Shown here piece after piece: positions 1 through 8,434 of a stretch of 64,000 nucleotides of DNA. The notes under the pieces were generated by a model. That model saw only the letters and a program-made list of their open reading frames with translations. It did no database searches and was not told the DNA's origin. Positions within the stretch are counted from its first letter, which is position 1; the number at the start of each line of letters is the position of its first letter. Made by a program: the position numbers and the translations under genes. The stretch is from Rhodospirillaceae bacterium (GTDB lineage Bacteria; Pseudomonadota; Alphaproteobacteria; Bin65). The stretch covers positions 1-64,000 of the forward strand of contig VXNK01000038.1 of assembly GCA_009840595.1 (NCBI GenBank), written 5' to 3'.

Positions 1-40
1 GAGAGCGTCAGCCATGACTGACCCTATCGTTGCGCCTCGC

Positions 41-178
41 GGCACCCCCACCCGGCTCGCTTCGCTCGCCGACTTCTCCCTCTGAAGAGGAGGTATAGGG
101 ATGAACGGCTGCCATCATTATCCTTCCCCCTCTTCAGAGGGGGAAGTGGCCGAGCGCAGCGAGGTCGATGGGGGTGCC
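41..178. repeat. Inverted pair of palindromic repeat units (A: 41-93, B: 122-178), left flank of DUF559 element
   Basis: ggcacccccacccggctcgcttcgctcgccgacttctccctctgaagaggagg versus reverse-complement-like ccttccccctcttcagagggggaagtggccgagcgcagcgaggtcgatgggggtgcc. Confidence 0.8.
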
Positions 179-708
179 GTCCGCATCGCCTTCAAGGTGG
201 CAACTTCCTCTCGAATCGTCGCCAGCACGCCTTCGATATTGTTCATCACCTCGTTGTTCCAGAAACGGATGACGATATAGCCCTGAGATTCAAGCCATGC
301 CGTGCGGGCCGCATCTTTTTCGACTTCGACGCCATGCTGGCCGCCGTCGACCTCGATGACGAGTCGGAGCGAGGGGCAGACAAAGTCCGCAACGAATTTT
401 CCAATCGGCTCCTGCCGTTTGAAGCGCAGACCGTCCAGTTGCTTCTTGTGCAGGAAATACCAGAGGCGCTTCTCGGCGTCCGTCGGCTGTTTTCGCAATC
501 GCTTGGCCAGTTTCTTGGCGAATGCCGCCCGCTTGACGCGGCGGTCCTTTAATTCTTCCCCCTCTTCAGCGGGGGAGAGGTGGCCCCGGATTAAATCCGG
601 GGTCGATGGGGGTGTTCTGGAGCGATGTCCGACGGCACCCCCACCCGGCTCGCTTCGCTCGCCGACCTCCCCCTCTGAAGAGGGGGAGGTATGAAACTCC
701 GCTACCAT
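118..708 (-). CDS. DUF559-type (Vsr/PD-(D/E)XK-like) endonuclease domain protein embedded in repeats
   Basis: Core KQPTDAEKRLWYFLHKKQLDGLRFKRQEPIGKFVADFVCPSLRLVIEVDGGQHG...YIVIRFWNNEVMNNIEGVL is typical of DUF559. N- and C-terminal tails are translated repeat units; start is uncertain (ATG 708, or TTG 498). Confidence 0.7.
   Translation of the reverse strand: MVAEFHTSPSSEGEVGERSEPGGGAVGHRSRTPPSTPDLIRGHLSPAEEGEELKDRRVKRAAFAKKLAKRLRKQPTDAEKRLWYFLHKKQLDGLRFKRQEPIGKFVADFVCPSLRLVIEVDGGQHGVEVEKDAARTAWLESQGYIVIRFWNNEVMNNIEGVLATIREEVATLKAMRTAPPSTSLRSATSPSEEGEG
555..690. repeat. Inverted pair of palindromic repeat units (C: 555-616, D: 634-690), right flank of DUF559 element
   Basis: cttccccctcttcagcgggggagaggtggccccggattaaatccggggtcgatgggggtgtt and ggcacccccacccggctcgcttcgctcgccgacctccccctctgaagagggggaggt; same family as 41-178 and 14864-15020. 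Confidence 0.8.
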
Positions 709-709
709 C

Positions 710-3535
710 TTATTCCGCCGCCTGGGCGAAGGCGGCGGTGGCGATGTTGCCGTCGTAGGAGCCCATTTCCTCGACGGCGAGCGGCTTCTGGAGATGCTTC
801 TCCGAGGCCTTGTAGACCTTCACGCACACGATGTCCGAGCCGGAGCCGGTCGAATCGGTGAGCTTGAGCGAGATGTCGGTCACGCTGTTCAGGCTCGGCC
901 GGTTGAGATCCTTGGCGAAGGGCGTTTTCCAGTGGTCGAACTGGCCGATCATCAGGACCGTATCCGGGCGGATCCCCTCGCGCAGCACGGCCGGCCCTTC
1001 GGTGCGCCCGGTGACCGATTCCACGACGACCTGCTCGCCGTCTTCGATGCCCAGGTCCTGCGCCCGGCGCCGGTTGATCATGACGCCGTTGTGGCCGGCG
1101 ATGTTGTCGGCAACCTCGGCAATCAGCGGCAGGCCGACATTGGCGCCCCAGGCATACTGGAAGGAGCGGGCGGTGAGGGCCCAGAACGGATATTCCGCCG
1201 GGTCGCGGCCGAAATCGCGGACGTAATCCTCCCAGATTTCCGGGAAGGATTCGTAGGTCGGCATGAACTCGTATTCGCGCAGCTGGGTTTCCCACCAGTC
1301 GACGCCGATCTCGCCGAGGCGCAGCGCCAGTTCCTGGCCGTGCCGGGTCAGCCGTTCCTGGTAGGGCAGTTCGAAGCGCAAATTCTGGTCTTCCAGCGCC
1401 GGGTAGATATACCAGTCGAGCTGGTTGTAATCCTTCAGCATGTAACCGTGTTCGCGGAACCAGTCGAGGTCGCGGACCTGCTCGCCGCCGGTCATGTCCC
1501 ACGACGCGGCCTTGCACATGTTGTCCCAGACGGTTTCCGACTCCGGCGGCTCGCCGGCCGGCAGGCTGAAATCGTATTTGCCGGGGCGGGCCAGTTTCGT
1601 ACCCGCCGCGCCGCCGTTGATGGCGCCGATATAGGCGTCCAGGATTCCGGCCTCCTGGGCGAAGCGGGTCATGATGTCCGACATGTCCATCGTGTCGTTG
1701 ACCGGATCGATCGCCTTGGCGCGGATCGTCCAGCCTTCGTGGTGCCAGAAATTCTCCTGGAACTTGGTGCCGCCGATGCGGATCAGCTGGGTCGATTCCA
1801 GGTCCGTCGATTCCGGCAGCAGCACGTCAGCGAAATGGTTGGTCTCGTCCATCGTGTAGGCGAAGGCGACGATGAACGGGAAGTCCGCCAGCTGCTTCGA
1901 CACTTCCGGCGCGTTCCACGAACTGATCGACGGATTGGTGCGGTAGCACATCCAGATGTCCGGCGGATCGTGGCGCGGCCAACTCTTCGGCTGGTGCTTC
2001 TGGAACAGCCAGGGCAGGTGCGCGGGCCCCAGGGCCGGCGACCACGGGCTGTCCGAAACCAGGGGCACCAGCGTCTTGTAGGCGTTGCGGATGTGCGGAT
2101 CGCGGTTCCAGGCGTTCGACGACGTGGCGTTGAACTGGTAGCGCATGAATCCGTCTTCGCCCGGCAGCACGGAGCCGACCCGCGACGCCGCCGGCCGGAC
2201 CAGCTTCACCGCCGTGCCCAGCGTGCCGCCCGGCACCTCGAGCGCGCCGACCAGAACGGCCAGCATGGTGCGCGCCCAGCAGGTGTGATAGCCGCCCCAG
2301 CCGTTGTTCACGCTCTTGCCGAGCAGGATGGCGACCGGCCGGAAGGGCAGGGTCTTCCCTTCGATCTCGATGGTCTCGCCGACGCAGGCATGGGCGATAT
2401 ATTCGTCGGCAACCCGCCGGATGGTCTCGGCCGGCACCTCGCACTCGGCCTCGGCCCATTCCGGCGTGTATTCCGCCATCAGGTCGAGCATGAGCTGGAA
2501 GGACGGTCTGGCCGTCACCCCTTCGTGGTCCCAGCGCGTGTTGTCCGGCCCCAGTTCGTAGCCGTCGACCGTGTAGGCGCCCTCCATGGCAGGGTCGCCG
2601 ATATCGGCGTCGTAGGGCTTGGCCGCGCCGTCGGCGGCGTCCCAGATCAGCGGCTTGCCGTCCGGGTCGCGGACGAAAAAGCCGTTGGGGCCGACCAGGT
2701 AGGGCGAATTCGAGCGGTTCTTGAGAAACGGCACGTCGCATACATCCGCCCAGCCGCGCTCGTGCACGATGCGGTGGATCAGGGCGAACAGGAAGGCGGC
2801 GTCGGTCTTCGGCTTGATCGGCACCCACTCGGCCGAGGCCGCCGCCGTGATCGACATGTGCGGCTCGACATGGACGCGCTTGGCGCCGCGCGCCCTTGCG
2901 TTGGCCTCGCGCCAGATGCCGACGACGCCGGACTGCGCCTCGGTGTTCGCGCCGCAGTTGAGGATGAAGTTCACATAAGGCGTATCCGGCGCGACGATGA
3001 AGGCGCGGTGCCACAGCTCGCCGTAGAGATGCTCGGAGTGATAGCACTTCACGCCCTGGCCGGCGCCGAAGCCCTGGTCGATGGGCCCCCAGGCTGCCAT
3101 GAAGGCCGGGAAGGTGCCCATATACTGCACCGGCGTGCCGCCGCCGCCGGTCGAGGTCGCGAGGCGCGGATGGCCGTTCTCGTTGACCAGCCCCTTCGCG
3201 CGCACTTCGCGGAATTTCTCGCCGATGATCCCGAAGGCCTCTTCCCAGGAGATCGGCACGAAGCCCGGATCCTCGTCCCGCCCCTTGTTCGGGTTGGTCC
3301 GCTTCATCGGCTGCTTGATCCGGTTGGGATTGTAGGTCTTCTGGATCAGGCCGAACGCCTTGACGCAGACCCGGCCGCCGCCGGGATGCTCGTCCATGAT
3401 GTCGAAATTGGCTTCCAGCCGTTCCGCCACGCCGTTGCGGACGGTGACCTTCGCCAGGTCCGGCCCCGCTACGCACTGGTAGCAGTAGAAGGGAACCTTC
3501 TTGACGTCGTCTGCGGGAGCGCCGGCTTTGGCCAT
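710..3535 (-). CDS. Molybdopterin-dependent oxidoreductase, large subunit (DMSO reductase superfamily)
   Basis: MAKAGAP start; FYCYQCVAGPDL..., ISWEEAF, ILNCGANTEAQ, TMDETNHFADVLLPESTDLE, C-terminal dinucleotide-binding region NRRRAQDLGIEDGEQVVVES. Confidence 0.85.
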   Translation of the reverse strand: MAKAGAPADDVKKVPFYCYQCVAGPDLAKVTVRNGVAERLEANFDIMDEHPGGGRVCVKAFGLIQKTYNPNRIKQPMKRTNPNKGRDEDPGFVPISWEEAFGIIGEKFREVRAKGLVNENGHPRLATSTGGGGTPVQYMGTFPAFMAAWGPIDQGFGAGQGVKCYHSEHLYGELWHRAFIVAPDTPYVNFILNCGANTEAQSGVVGIWREANARARGAKRVHVEPHMSITAAASAEWVPIKPKTDAAFLFALIHRIVHERGWADVCDVPFLKNRSNSPYLVGPNGFFVRDPDGKPLIWDAADGAAKPYDADIGDPAMEGAYTVDGYELGPDNTRWDHEGVTARPSFQLMLDLMAEYTPEWAEAECEVPAETIRRVADEYIAHACVGETIEIEGKTLPFRPVAILLGKSVNNGWGGYHTCWARTMLAVLVGALEVPGGTLGTAVKLVRPAASRVGSVLPGEDGFMRYQFNATSSNAWNRDPHIRNAYKTLVPLVSDSPWSPALGPAHLPWLFQKHQPKSWPRHDPPDIWMCYRTNPSISSWNAPEVSKQLADFPFIVAFAYTMDETNHFADVLLPESTDLESTQLIRIGGTKFQENFWHHEGWTIRAKAIDPVNDTMDMSDIMTRFAQEAGILDAYIGAINGGAAGTKLARPGKYDFSLPAGEPPESETVWDNMCKAASWDMTGGEQVRDLDWFREHGYMLKDYNQLDWYIYPALEDQNLRFELPYQERLTRHGQELALRLGEIGVDWWETQLREYEFMPTYESFPEIWEDYVRDFGRDPAEYPFWALTARSFQYAWGANVGLPLIAEVADNIAGHNGVMINRRRAQDLGIEDGEQVVVESVTGRTEGPAVLREGIRPDTVLMIGQFDHWKTPFAKDLNRPSLNSVTDISLKLTDSTGSGSDIVCVKVYKASEKHLQKPLAVEEMGSYDGNIATAAFAQAAE

Positions 3536-3596
3536 GATCGATACCCGGTCGGAAGGAATGGCAGGCGCGAGAATAGCACGCTTTGCGGCACGCGGC

Positions 3597-4004
3597 TCAA
3601 GCTTCGGCGAGGCGCGCCTTTTTCTTCGCCAGGCGGCCGCCTTGCTTCGCCTTGTCGATGACGAAGCGGATGTGCCGAGCCCGGCCGACATGGTCGAGCT
3701 CGTCATGGACGTTGACCTCGAAGACGACCCGCGGGCCCTCGACGTCCACGACTTCGGCGCGCACCGTCACGCTCTGGCCGATCAGGGTCGGACCGAGATG
3801 GTCGATTTCGACCCGCGCGCCGACCGAATCCTCGCCGTCGTCATGGTGCCGCAGCAGCAGTTGCCGGCAGGTCTGCTCGATGTCCTGCACCATGCGCGGC
3901 GTGGCGTAGACGCGCAGCTCGTCGCCCATGAAGGCGATGGTGCGGTCCGTGTCGATCGCGATCGTCTCCTCGTGGGCGACCCCGGCTTTGAGTGTGTCTT
4001 TCAT
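3597..4004 (-). CDS. Thioesterase family protein (hot-dog, FlK-like)
   Basis: MKDTLKAGVAHEETIAI...YATPRMVQDIEQTC...VGARVEIDHLGPTLIGQSVTVRAEVVDVEG. Confidence 0.7.
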   Translation of the reverse strand: MKDTLKAGVAHEETIAIDTDRTIAFMGDELRVYATPRMVQDIEQTCRQLLLRHHDDGEDSVGARVEIDHLGPTLIGQSVTVRAEVVDVEGPRVVFEVNVHDELDHVGRARHIRFVIDKAKQGGRLAKKKARLAEA

Positions 4005-4048
4005 TGCGTTTCCCTGATGTTGGGTGCCGGTCCGGAATCCGGCGGGTC

Positions 4049-5194
4049 TCAACCGACAGCGTTTTTTGCCCGCAGATCGGCGATTTCCCCGGCGGCAAAG
4101 CCCCAGGCGACGAGCGCCTCGTCGGTATCCGCGCCGGGCGGCGAAGGCGGGCGGCGGACCGCGCCGGGCGTCCGGCTGAAGCGCGGGGCCGGGGCCGGCT
4201 GCACCACGCCGTCGATTTCCGCGAAGGTGCCGCGCGCTTTCATGTGCGGGTGTTCCGGCGCTTCGTCCAGGTCCAGGATCGGAGCGAAACAGATGTCGCT
4301 GCCTTCCATGATCGCGCACCATTCGTCCCGGGTCTTCGTCCTGAAGATCTCAGCCAGCTTTTCCTTGATGACCGGCCAGCTCTCCGGCTTCATCTGCGGC
4401 GGCAGTCCGGCGGGATCGAGCCCGGTCTTCTCCAAGAGTTCGGCGTAGAATTTGGCTTCGATCGAGCCGATGGAGACATACTTTCCGTCGCGCGTTTCGT
4501 AGACCGAATAGAAATGGGCCCCGCCATCCAGCAGGTTGGCCCCGCGCTCGTTGCTCCACAGGCCGGCTGCCTTGAGGCCGAAAAAGGTCGTCATCAGCGA
4601 GGCCGCGCCGTCGACCATGGCCGCGTCCACGACCTGCCCCTTGCCGGACTGCCTTGCCTCGAGCAGGGCGGCCAGAACGCCGACCAGCAGGTAGAGCGTC
4701 CCGCCGCCGAAATCGCCGACCAGGTTGAGCGGCGGCACCGGCGGCCCGTCCGCCGGGCCGATGGCGTTGAGCGCCCCGGTGAGCGCGATGTAGTTCATGT
4801 CGTGGCCGGCGGCCCGGGCCATCGGGCCGTCCTGGCCCCAGCCGGTCATGCGGCCGTAGACCAGCTTAGGGTTGGTCGCGAAACAGTCCTCCGGGCCGAG
4901 GCCCATGCGCTCGGTCACGCCCGGCCGGAACCCCTCGATCAGGACGTCGGCGCGGTCGATCAGCCGTTTGACGACCGCCAGCCCATCCGGCGACTTGAGA
5001 TCGACGGCGATCGAAGGCCGGCCGCGGTGCAGCACCTGATACTTTGCGGGCATGGCGATGCCGAGGCCCGCATCCGTCAGCCGGTCCACCTTGACGACGT
5101 CGGCGCCCATGTCCGCGAGCATCATGCAGGCCATCGGGCCGGGGCCGATCCCGGCCAGTTCCACGACGCGCAGTCCGTCCAGCGGTCCGGGCAT
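4049..5194 (-). CDS. CaiB/BaiF family CoA-transferase
   Basis: [38 protein letters not shown]; typical length 381 aa. Confidence 0.92.
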   Translation of the reverse strand: MPGPLDGLRVVELAGIGPGPMACMMLADMGADVVKVDRLTDAGLGIAMPAKYQVLHRGRPSIAVDLKSPDGLAVVKRLIDRADVLIEGFRPGVTERMGLGPEDCFATNPKLVYGRMTGWGQDGPMARAAGHDMNYIALTGALNAIGPADGPPVPPLNLVGDFGGGTLYLLVGVLAALLEARQSGKGQVVDAAMVDGAASLMTTFFGLKAAGLWSNERGANLLDGGAHFYSVYETRDGKYVSIGSIEAKFYAELLEKTGLDPAGLPPQMKPESWPVIKEKLAEIFRTKTRDEWCAIMEGSDICFAPILDLDEAPEHPHMKARGTFAEIDGVVQPAPAPRFSRTPGAVRRPPSPPGADTDEALVAWGFAAGEIADLRAKNAVG

Positions 5195-5264
5195 GAGATC
5201 AGGCTCCTTCAGGCGGATTGCGCGCCGCGGCGCGGGCTGACGGCGGCGGGGCGCTCCGGTCGGG

Positions 5265-6362
5265 CTATTCCGCTGCGGCGGCCATCCGCCCGGCGGCCGG
5301 GCCGATCGTCTTCAACTCCGGCATCACCTCGCGGGCGAACAGCCGCATGTTGGCTTCGGCGAGGTCCCCGGACATGCCGGCATATTTGAAGACGCCGACG
5401 AAGCTGTCGGCACCGGCCTTGTCGGAAATGTCGACGATCTTCTCGTAGACCATCTCCGGCGTGCCCCAGACCTGCAGGCTGAGGAAAAACTCGGTCGCCG
5501 CCTCATCGCCCTGCTTTTGCAGGTTCTCGGCGAACTTGCCGTAATATTCGTAGCCCTTCGTCGTCTTCAGGTGGTCGCCGGCGAATTCGTAATGCGCCAG
5601 CACGCTGTGCCAGTAGCCGCCGATATACTTTTTCGCCATTTCGTAGGCGCGCTCTTCGCTCTCGTCGACGAAGGTCCAGCCGGCGGCGATCGGCGCCGGC
5701 GCGTCGAAACCGTTGACCCGCTGGAACAGCACCCGGTATTCGGCCAGCTCCTTGGCGACATGGTCCCAGGGCTTCTGCGGGATGATGAGCAGGCCGACGC
5801 CCAGTTTCGCCATGATCTCCGCCGATTCCGGCGAGACCGCGGCGGCGTAGGTCCGACCCCTGAAGCTCAGGTTGGCGCGCGGGCGCACGGCGGCGCGAGG
5901 CTGGGTGTAGAATTCGCCGTCATATTCGCAGAAGCCGCTTTCGAGCCCGCCCATGATCATCTCGGCGGCTTCGACGAAGCGGGCGCGGCTCTCTTCCATC
6001 GGCACGCGGAAGCCGTCGAACTCGCAGCGGCCGGCGCCGCGGCCCATGCCGAAGATGACCCGCCCGCCGGACATCACGTCGAGCATGGCGATCTGCTCGG
6101 CGACCCGGAACGGATCGCGCCAGGGCAGAACGACGACCATCGTGCCCAGCCGGGCCGTCGTCGTGCGGGCGGCCGCGTAGGCGAGGAACTGCACCGGGTC
6201 CGGGCACATGATGTAGTCGGTGATATGGTGTTCGGTCGCCCACACGGAATCGAAACCCAGCGGCTCGACCAGGTCCACCAAGGCCAGCTCGTCATTCCAG
6301 ACCGCGTGATCCGGCTGTTGCTTGCCGGGGTTCTGGAAAATGAAAGAAGCGCCGACATGCAT
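5265..6362 (-). CDS. LLM-class flavin-dependent oxidoreductase
   Basis: [14 protein letters not shown]...[14 protein letters not shown]...[38 protein letters not shown]. Confidence 0.9.
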   Translation of the reverse strand: MHVGASFIFQNPGKQQPDHAVWNDELALVDLVEPLGFDSVWATEHHITDYIMCPDPVQFLAYAAARTTTARLGTMVVVLPWRDPFRVAEQIAMLDVMSGGRVIFGMGRGAGRCEFDGFRVPMEESRARFVEAAEMIMGGLESGFCEYDGEFYTQPRAAVRPRANLSFRGRTYAAAVSPESAEIMAKLGVGLLIIPQKPWDHVAKELAEYRVLFQRVNGFDAPAPIAAGWTFVDESEERAYEMAKKYIGGYWHSVLAHYEFAGDHLKTTKGYEYYGKFAENLQKQGDEAATEFFLSLQVWGTPEMVYEKIVDISDKAGADSFVGVFKYAGMSGDLAEANMRLFAREVMPELKTIGPAAGRMAAAAE

Positions 6363-6727
6363 GGCGGTGTTTCTCCCGGATTGTGGGCGGTTGCGGGCAG
6401 GCCGGCCCCGAAACTGGCTTCCCCGGGCCAGTCCTACACCAGCCCCCGGCGGGGAGTCACGCCCGTCCTGCCCGGCAGGCAACGCGCCGCAGCGCCCACG
6501 CCCGCCCCGGAAGATGCGGCCGAAACGGCGGCGCGCGGGACCCGCGCGAAACCGCCTTGAAATTGCCGCAGTACGGCTCATGTATAGCGGCGGCACGGCG
6601 ACCGGGCGCAATTCCCGCACCCGGATCCGGAGGCGTTTACCGCCCCGGCCGCCGCCGCCCCGCCGGCCCGGACGCCCGTCCGGACGGCATTTGCACATAT
6701 CGCTGCCCCTGCCAGGCGATGGACCGG

Positions 6728-7690
6728 ATGATCGAAGTTCAGTCGCTCACCAAGCATTTCGGCCCGATCCGGGCGGTCGACGGCGTGTCCTTCTCGGTCG
6801 GGAAGGGCGAGGTGCTCGGCTTTCTCGGCCCGAACGGGGCCGGCAAGTCGACCACCATGAAGATGATCACCGGCTTCATTACGCCGACGGCCGGCACCGC
6901 CGCGGTCTGCGGCCATGACATCCGCACCGCGCCGATCGCCGCCAAGTCCCGCATCGGCTACCTGCCGGAGGGCGCGCCGCTCTACGCCGACATGACCGCG
7001 CGCGGCTTTCTGAATTTCATCGGTGCCAGCCGCGGACTGCGCGGCGCGGAACGCGCGAAAGCCGTCGACCGGGTCGTGGAAATCGCCCAACTTAAGACGG
7101 TGCTCGACCAGCCGATCGAGACCCTGTCCAAGGGCTTTACCCGGCGGGTCGGCCTGGCCCAGGCGCTGTTGCACGATCCGGACGTGCTGATCCTGGACGA
7201 GCCGACCGACGGCCTGGACCCGAACCAGAAGCACCATGTCCGCCAGGTCATCAACGACATGGCGCCGGACAAGGCCATCGTCATCTCGACCCACATTCTC
7301 GAAGAGGTTCACGCGGTGTGCAGCCGGGCGATGATCATCGACCACGGCCGGCTGCTGGCCGACAGCACGCCCGCCGAACTGGAGGCGCGGGCGCAGCACC
7401 ACAACACCGTCACCTTGCGCACGCTGGCCATGCCGCCCGACGGGGAGCGCGCCGCGCTCGGGCAGCTGGACGGCGTGATCGAGATCGAGGCAGGCGGCTC
7501 GGCCGGCGAGCCGGTCTTCCGGGTCATCCCGCAGGAGGGCGCGAACGTGCTGCCGGCGGTCACCGCCTTCGTCGCCGAAAAGGGCTGGCAGGTCGACGAG
7601 CTGCGCCTGGAGCAGGGCCGGCTGGACGACGTGTTCCGGGAACTCACCGCCGCCGCCGCGGCCGGCCGCGATGCGGAGGCCGCACAATGA
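6728..7690 (+). CDS. ABC transporter ATP-binding protein (GldA-like)
   Basis: MIEVQSLTKHFGPIRAVDGVSF, Walker A GPNGAGKST, LILDEPTDGLDP; alternative ATG at 6719. Confidence 0.9.
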   Translation: MIEVQSLTKHFGPIRAVDGVSFSVGKGEVLGFLGPNGAGKSTTMKMITGFITPTAGTAAVCGHDIRTAPIAAKSRIGYLPEGAPLYADMTARGFLNFIGASRGLRGAERAKAVDRVVEIAQLKTVLDQPIETLSKGFTRRVGLAQALLHDPDVLILDEPTDGLDPNQKHHVRQVINDMAPDKAIVISTHILEEVHAVCSRAMIIDHGRLLADSTPAELEARAQHHNTVTLRTLAMPPDGERAALGQLDGVIEIEAGGSAGEPVFRVIPQEGANVLPAVTAFVAEKGWQVDELRLEQGRLDDVFRELTAAAAAGRDAEAAQ

Positions 7691-8430
7691 ACGCCGCCCG
7701 CACCGTCGCCGTGATTTTCCGGCGGGAATTCGCCGGCTATTTCGCCAGCCCCGTCGCCTATGTCTTCCTGATCGTCTTCCTCGCGCTGGCCGGGGCGCTG
7801 ACCTTTTTCATCGGCAATTTCTTCCAGCGCAACCAGGCGGATCTGGACAGCTTCTTCGTGTTCCACCCCTGGGTCTACCTGTTCCTGATGCCGGCGATCG
7901 CCATGCGCCTGTGGGCGGAAGAGCGCAAGACCGGGACGGTCGAACTGCTGTTCACCCTGCCGATCGCGACCTGGCACGCCGTGGCCGGCAAGTTCCTCGC
8001 CGCTTGGCTGTTCGCCGGCGTGGCGCTGGCGCTGACCTTCCCGATCTGGATCACCGTTGCCAATCTGGGCGCACCCGACCACGGCCCGATTATCGCCGGC
8101 TATATCGGCAGTTTCCTGATGGCCGGCGGCTATCTTGCCATCGGCTCCTGCCTGTCGGCGACGACCAGGAACCAGGTCATCGCCTTCGTGCTGGCGGCGA
8201 TCGTCTGCTTCGCCTTCTCCATGGCGGGGGCCGAGGTCGTACTCGGCCCGATCCGGGACATCCTGCCCCAGGATTTCGTCAACCTGGTCGCATCGTTCAG
8301 CTTCCTGAACCATTTCGCCGAAATGCGCAAAGGCGTGATCGACCTGCGCAACCTGCTCTACTTCCTCTCCGTCATCGGCGTGTTCCTGTTCGCGACCGTG
8401 CTGGTCCTCGACCTCAAGAAGGCGGAGTAG
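7687..8430 (+). CDS. ABC-2 type transporter permease (GldF-like)
   Basis: ATGA overlap with upstream gene; multi-TM; REFAGYFASPVAYVFLIVFL. Confidence 0.88.
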   Translation: MNAARTVAVIFRREFAGYFASPVAYVFLIVFLALAGALTFFIGNFFQRNQADLDSFFVFHPWVYLFLMPAIAMRLWAEERKTGTVELLFTLPIATWHAVAGKFLAAWLFAGVALALTFPIWITVANLGAPDHGPIIAGYIGSFLMAGGYLAIGSCLSATTRNQVIAFVLAAIVCFAFSMAGAEVVLGPIRDILPQDFVNLVASFSFLNHFAEMRKGVIDLRNLLYFLSVIGVFLFATVLVLDLKKAE

Positions 8431-8434
8431 GGTC

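Noticed and set aside
302-694. Plus-strand ORFs over the DUF559 element
   Set aside because: They are the complement of the repeats and nuclease domain; no independent motif.
794-3661. 955-aa plus-strand ORF antisense to the Mo oxidoreductase
   Set aside because: GC-rich shadow ORF; low-complexity R/H/D/V composition with no recognisable motif, while the opposite strand has clear family signatures.
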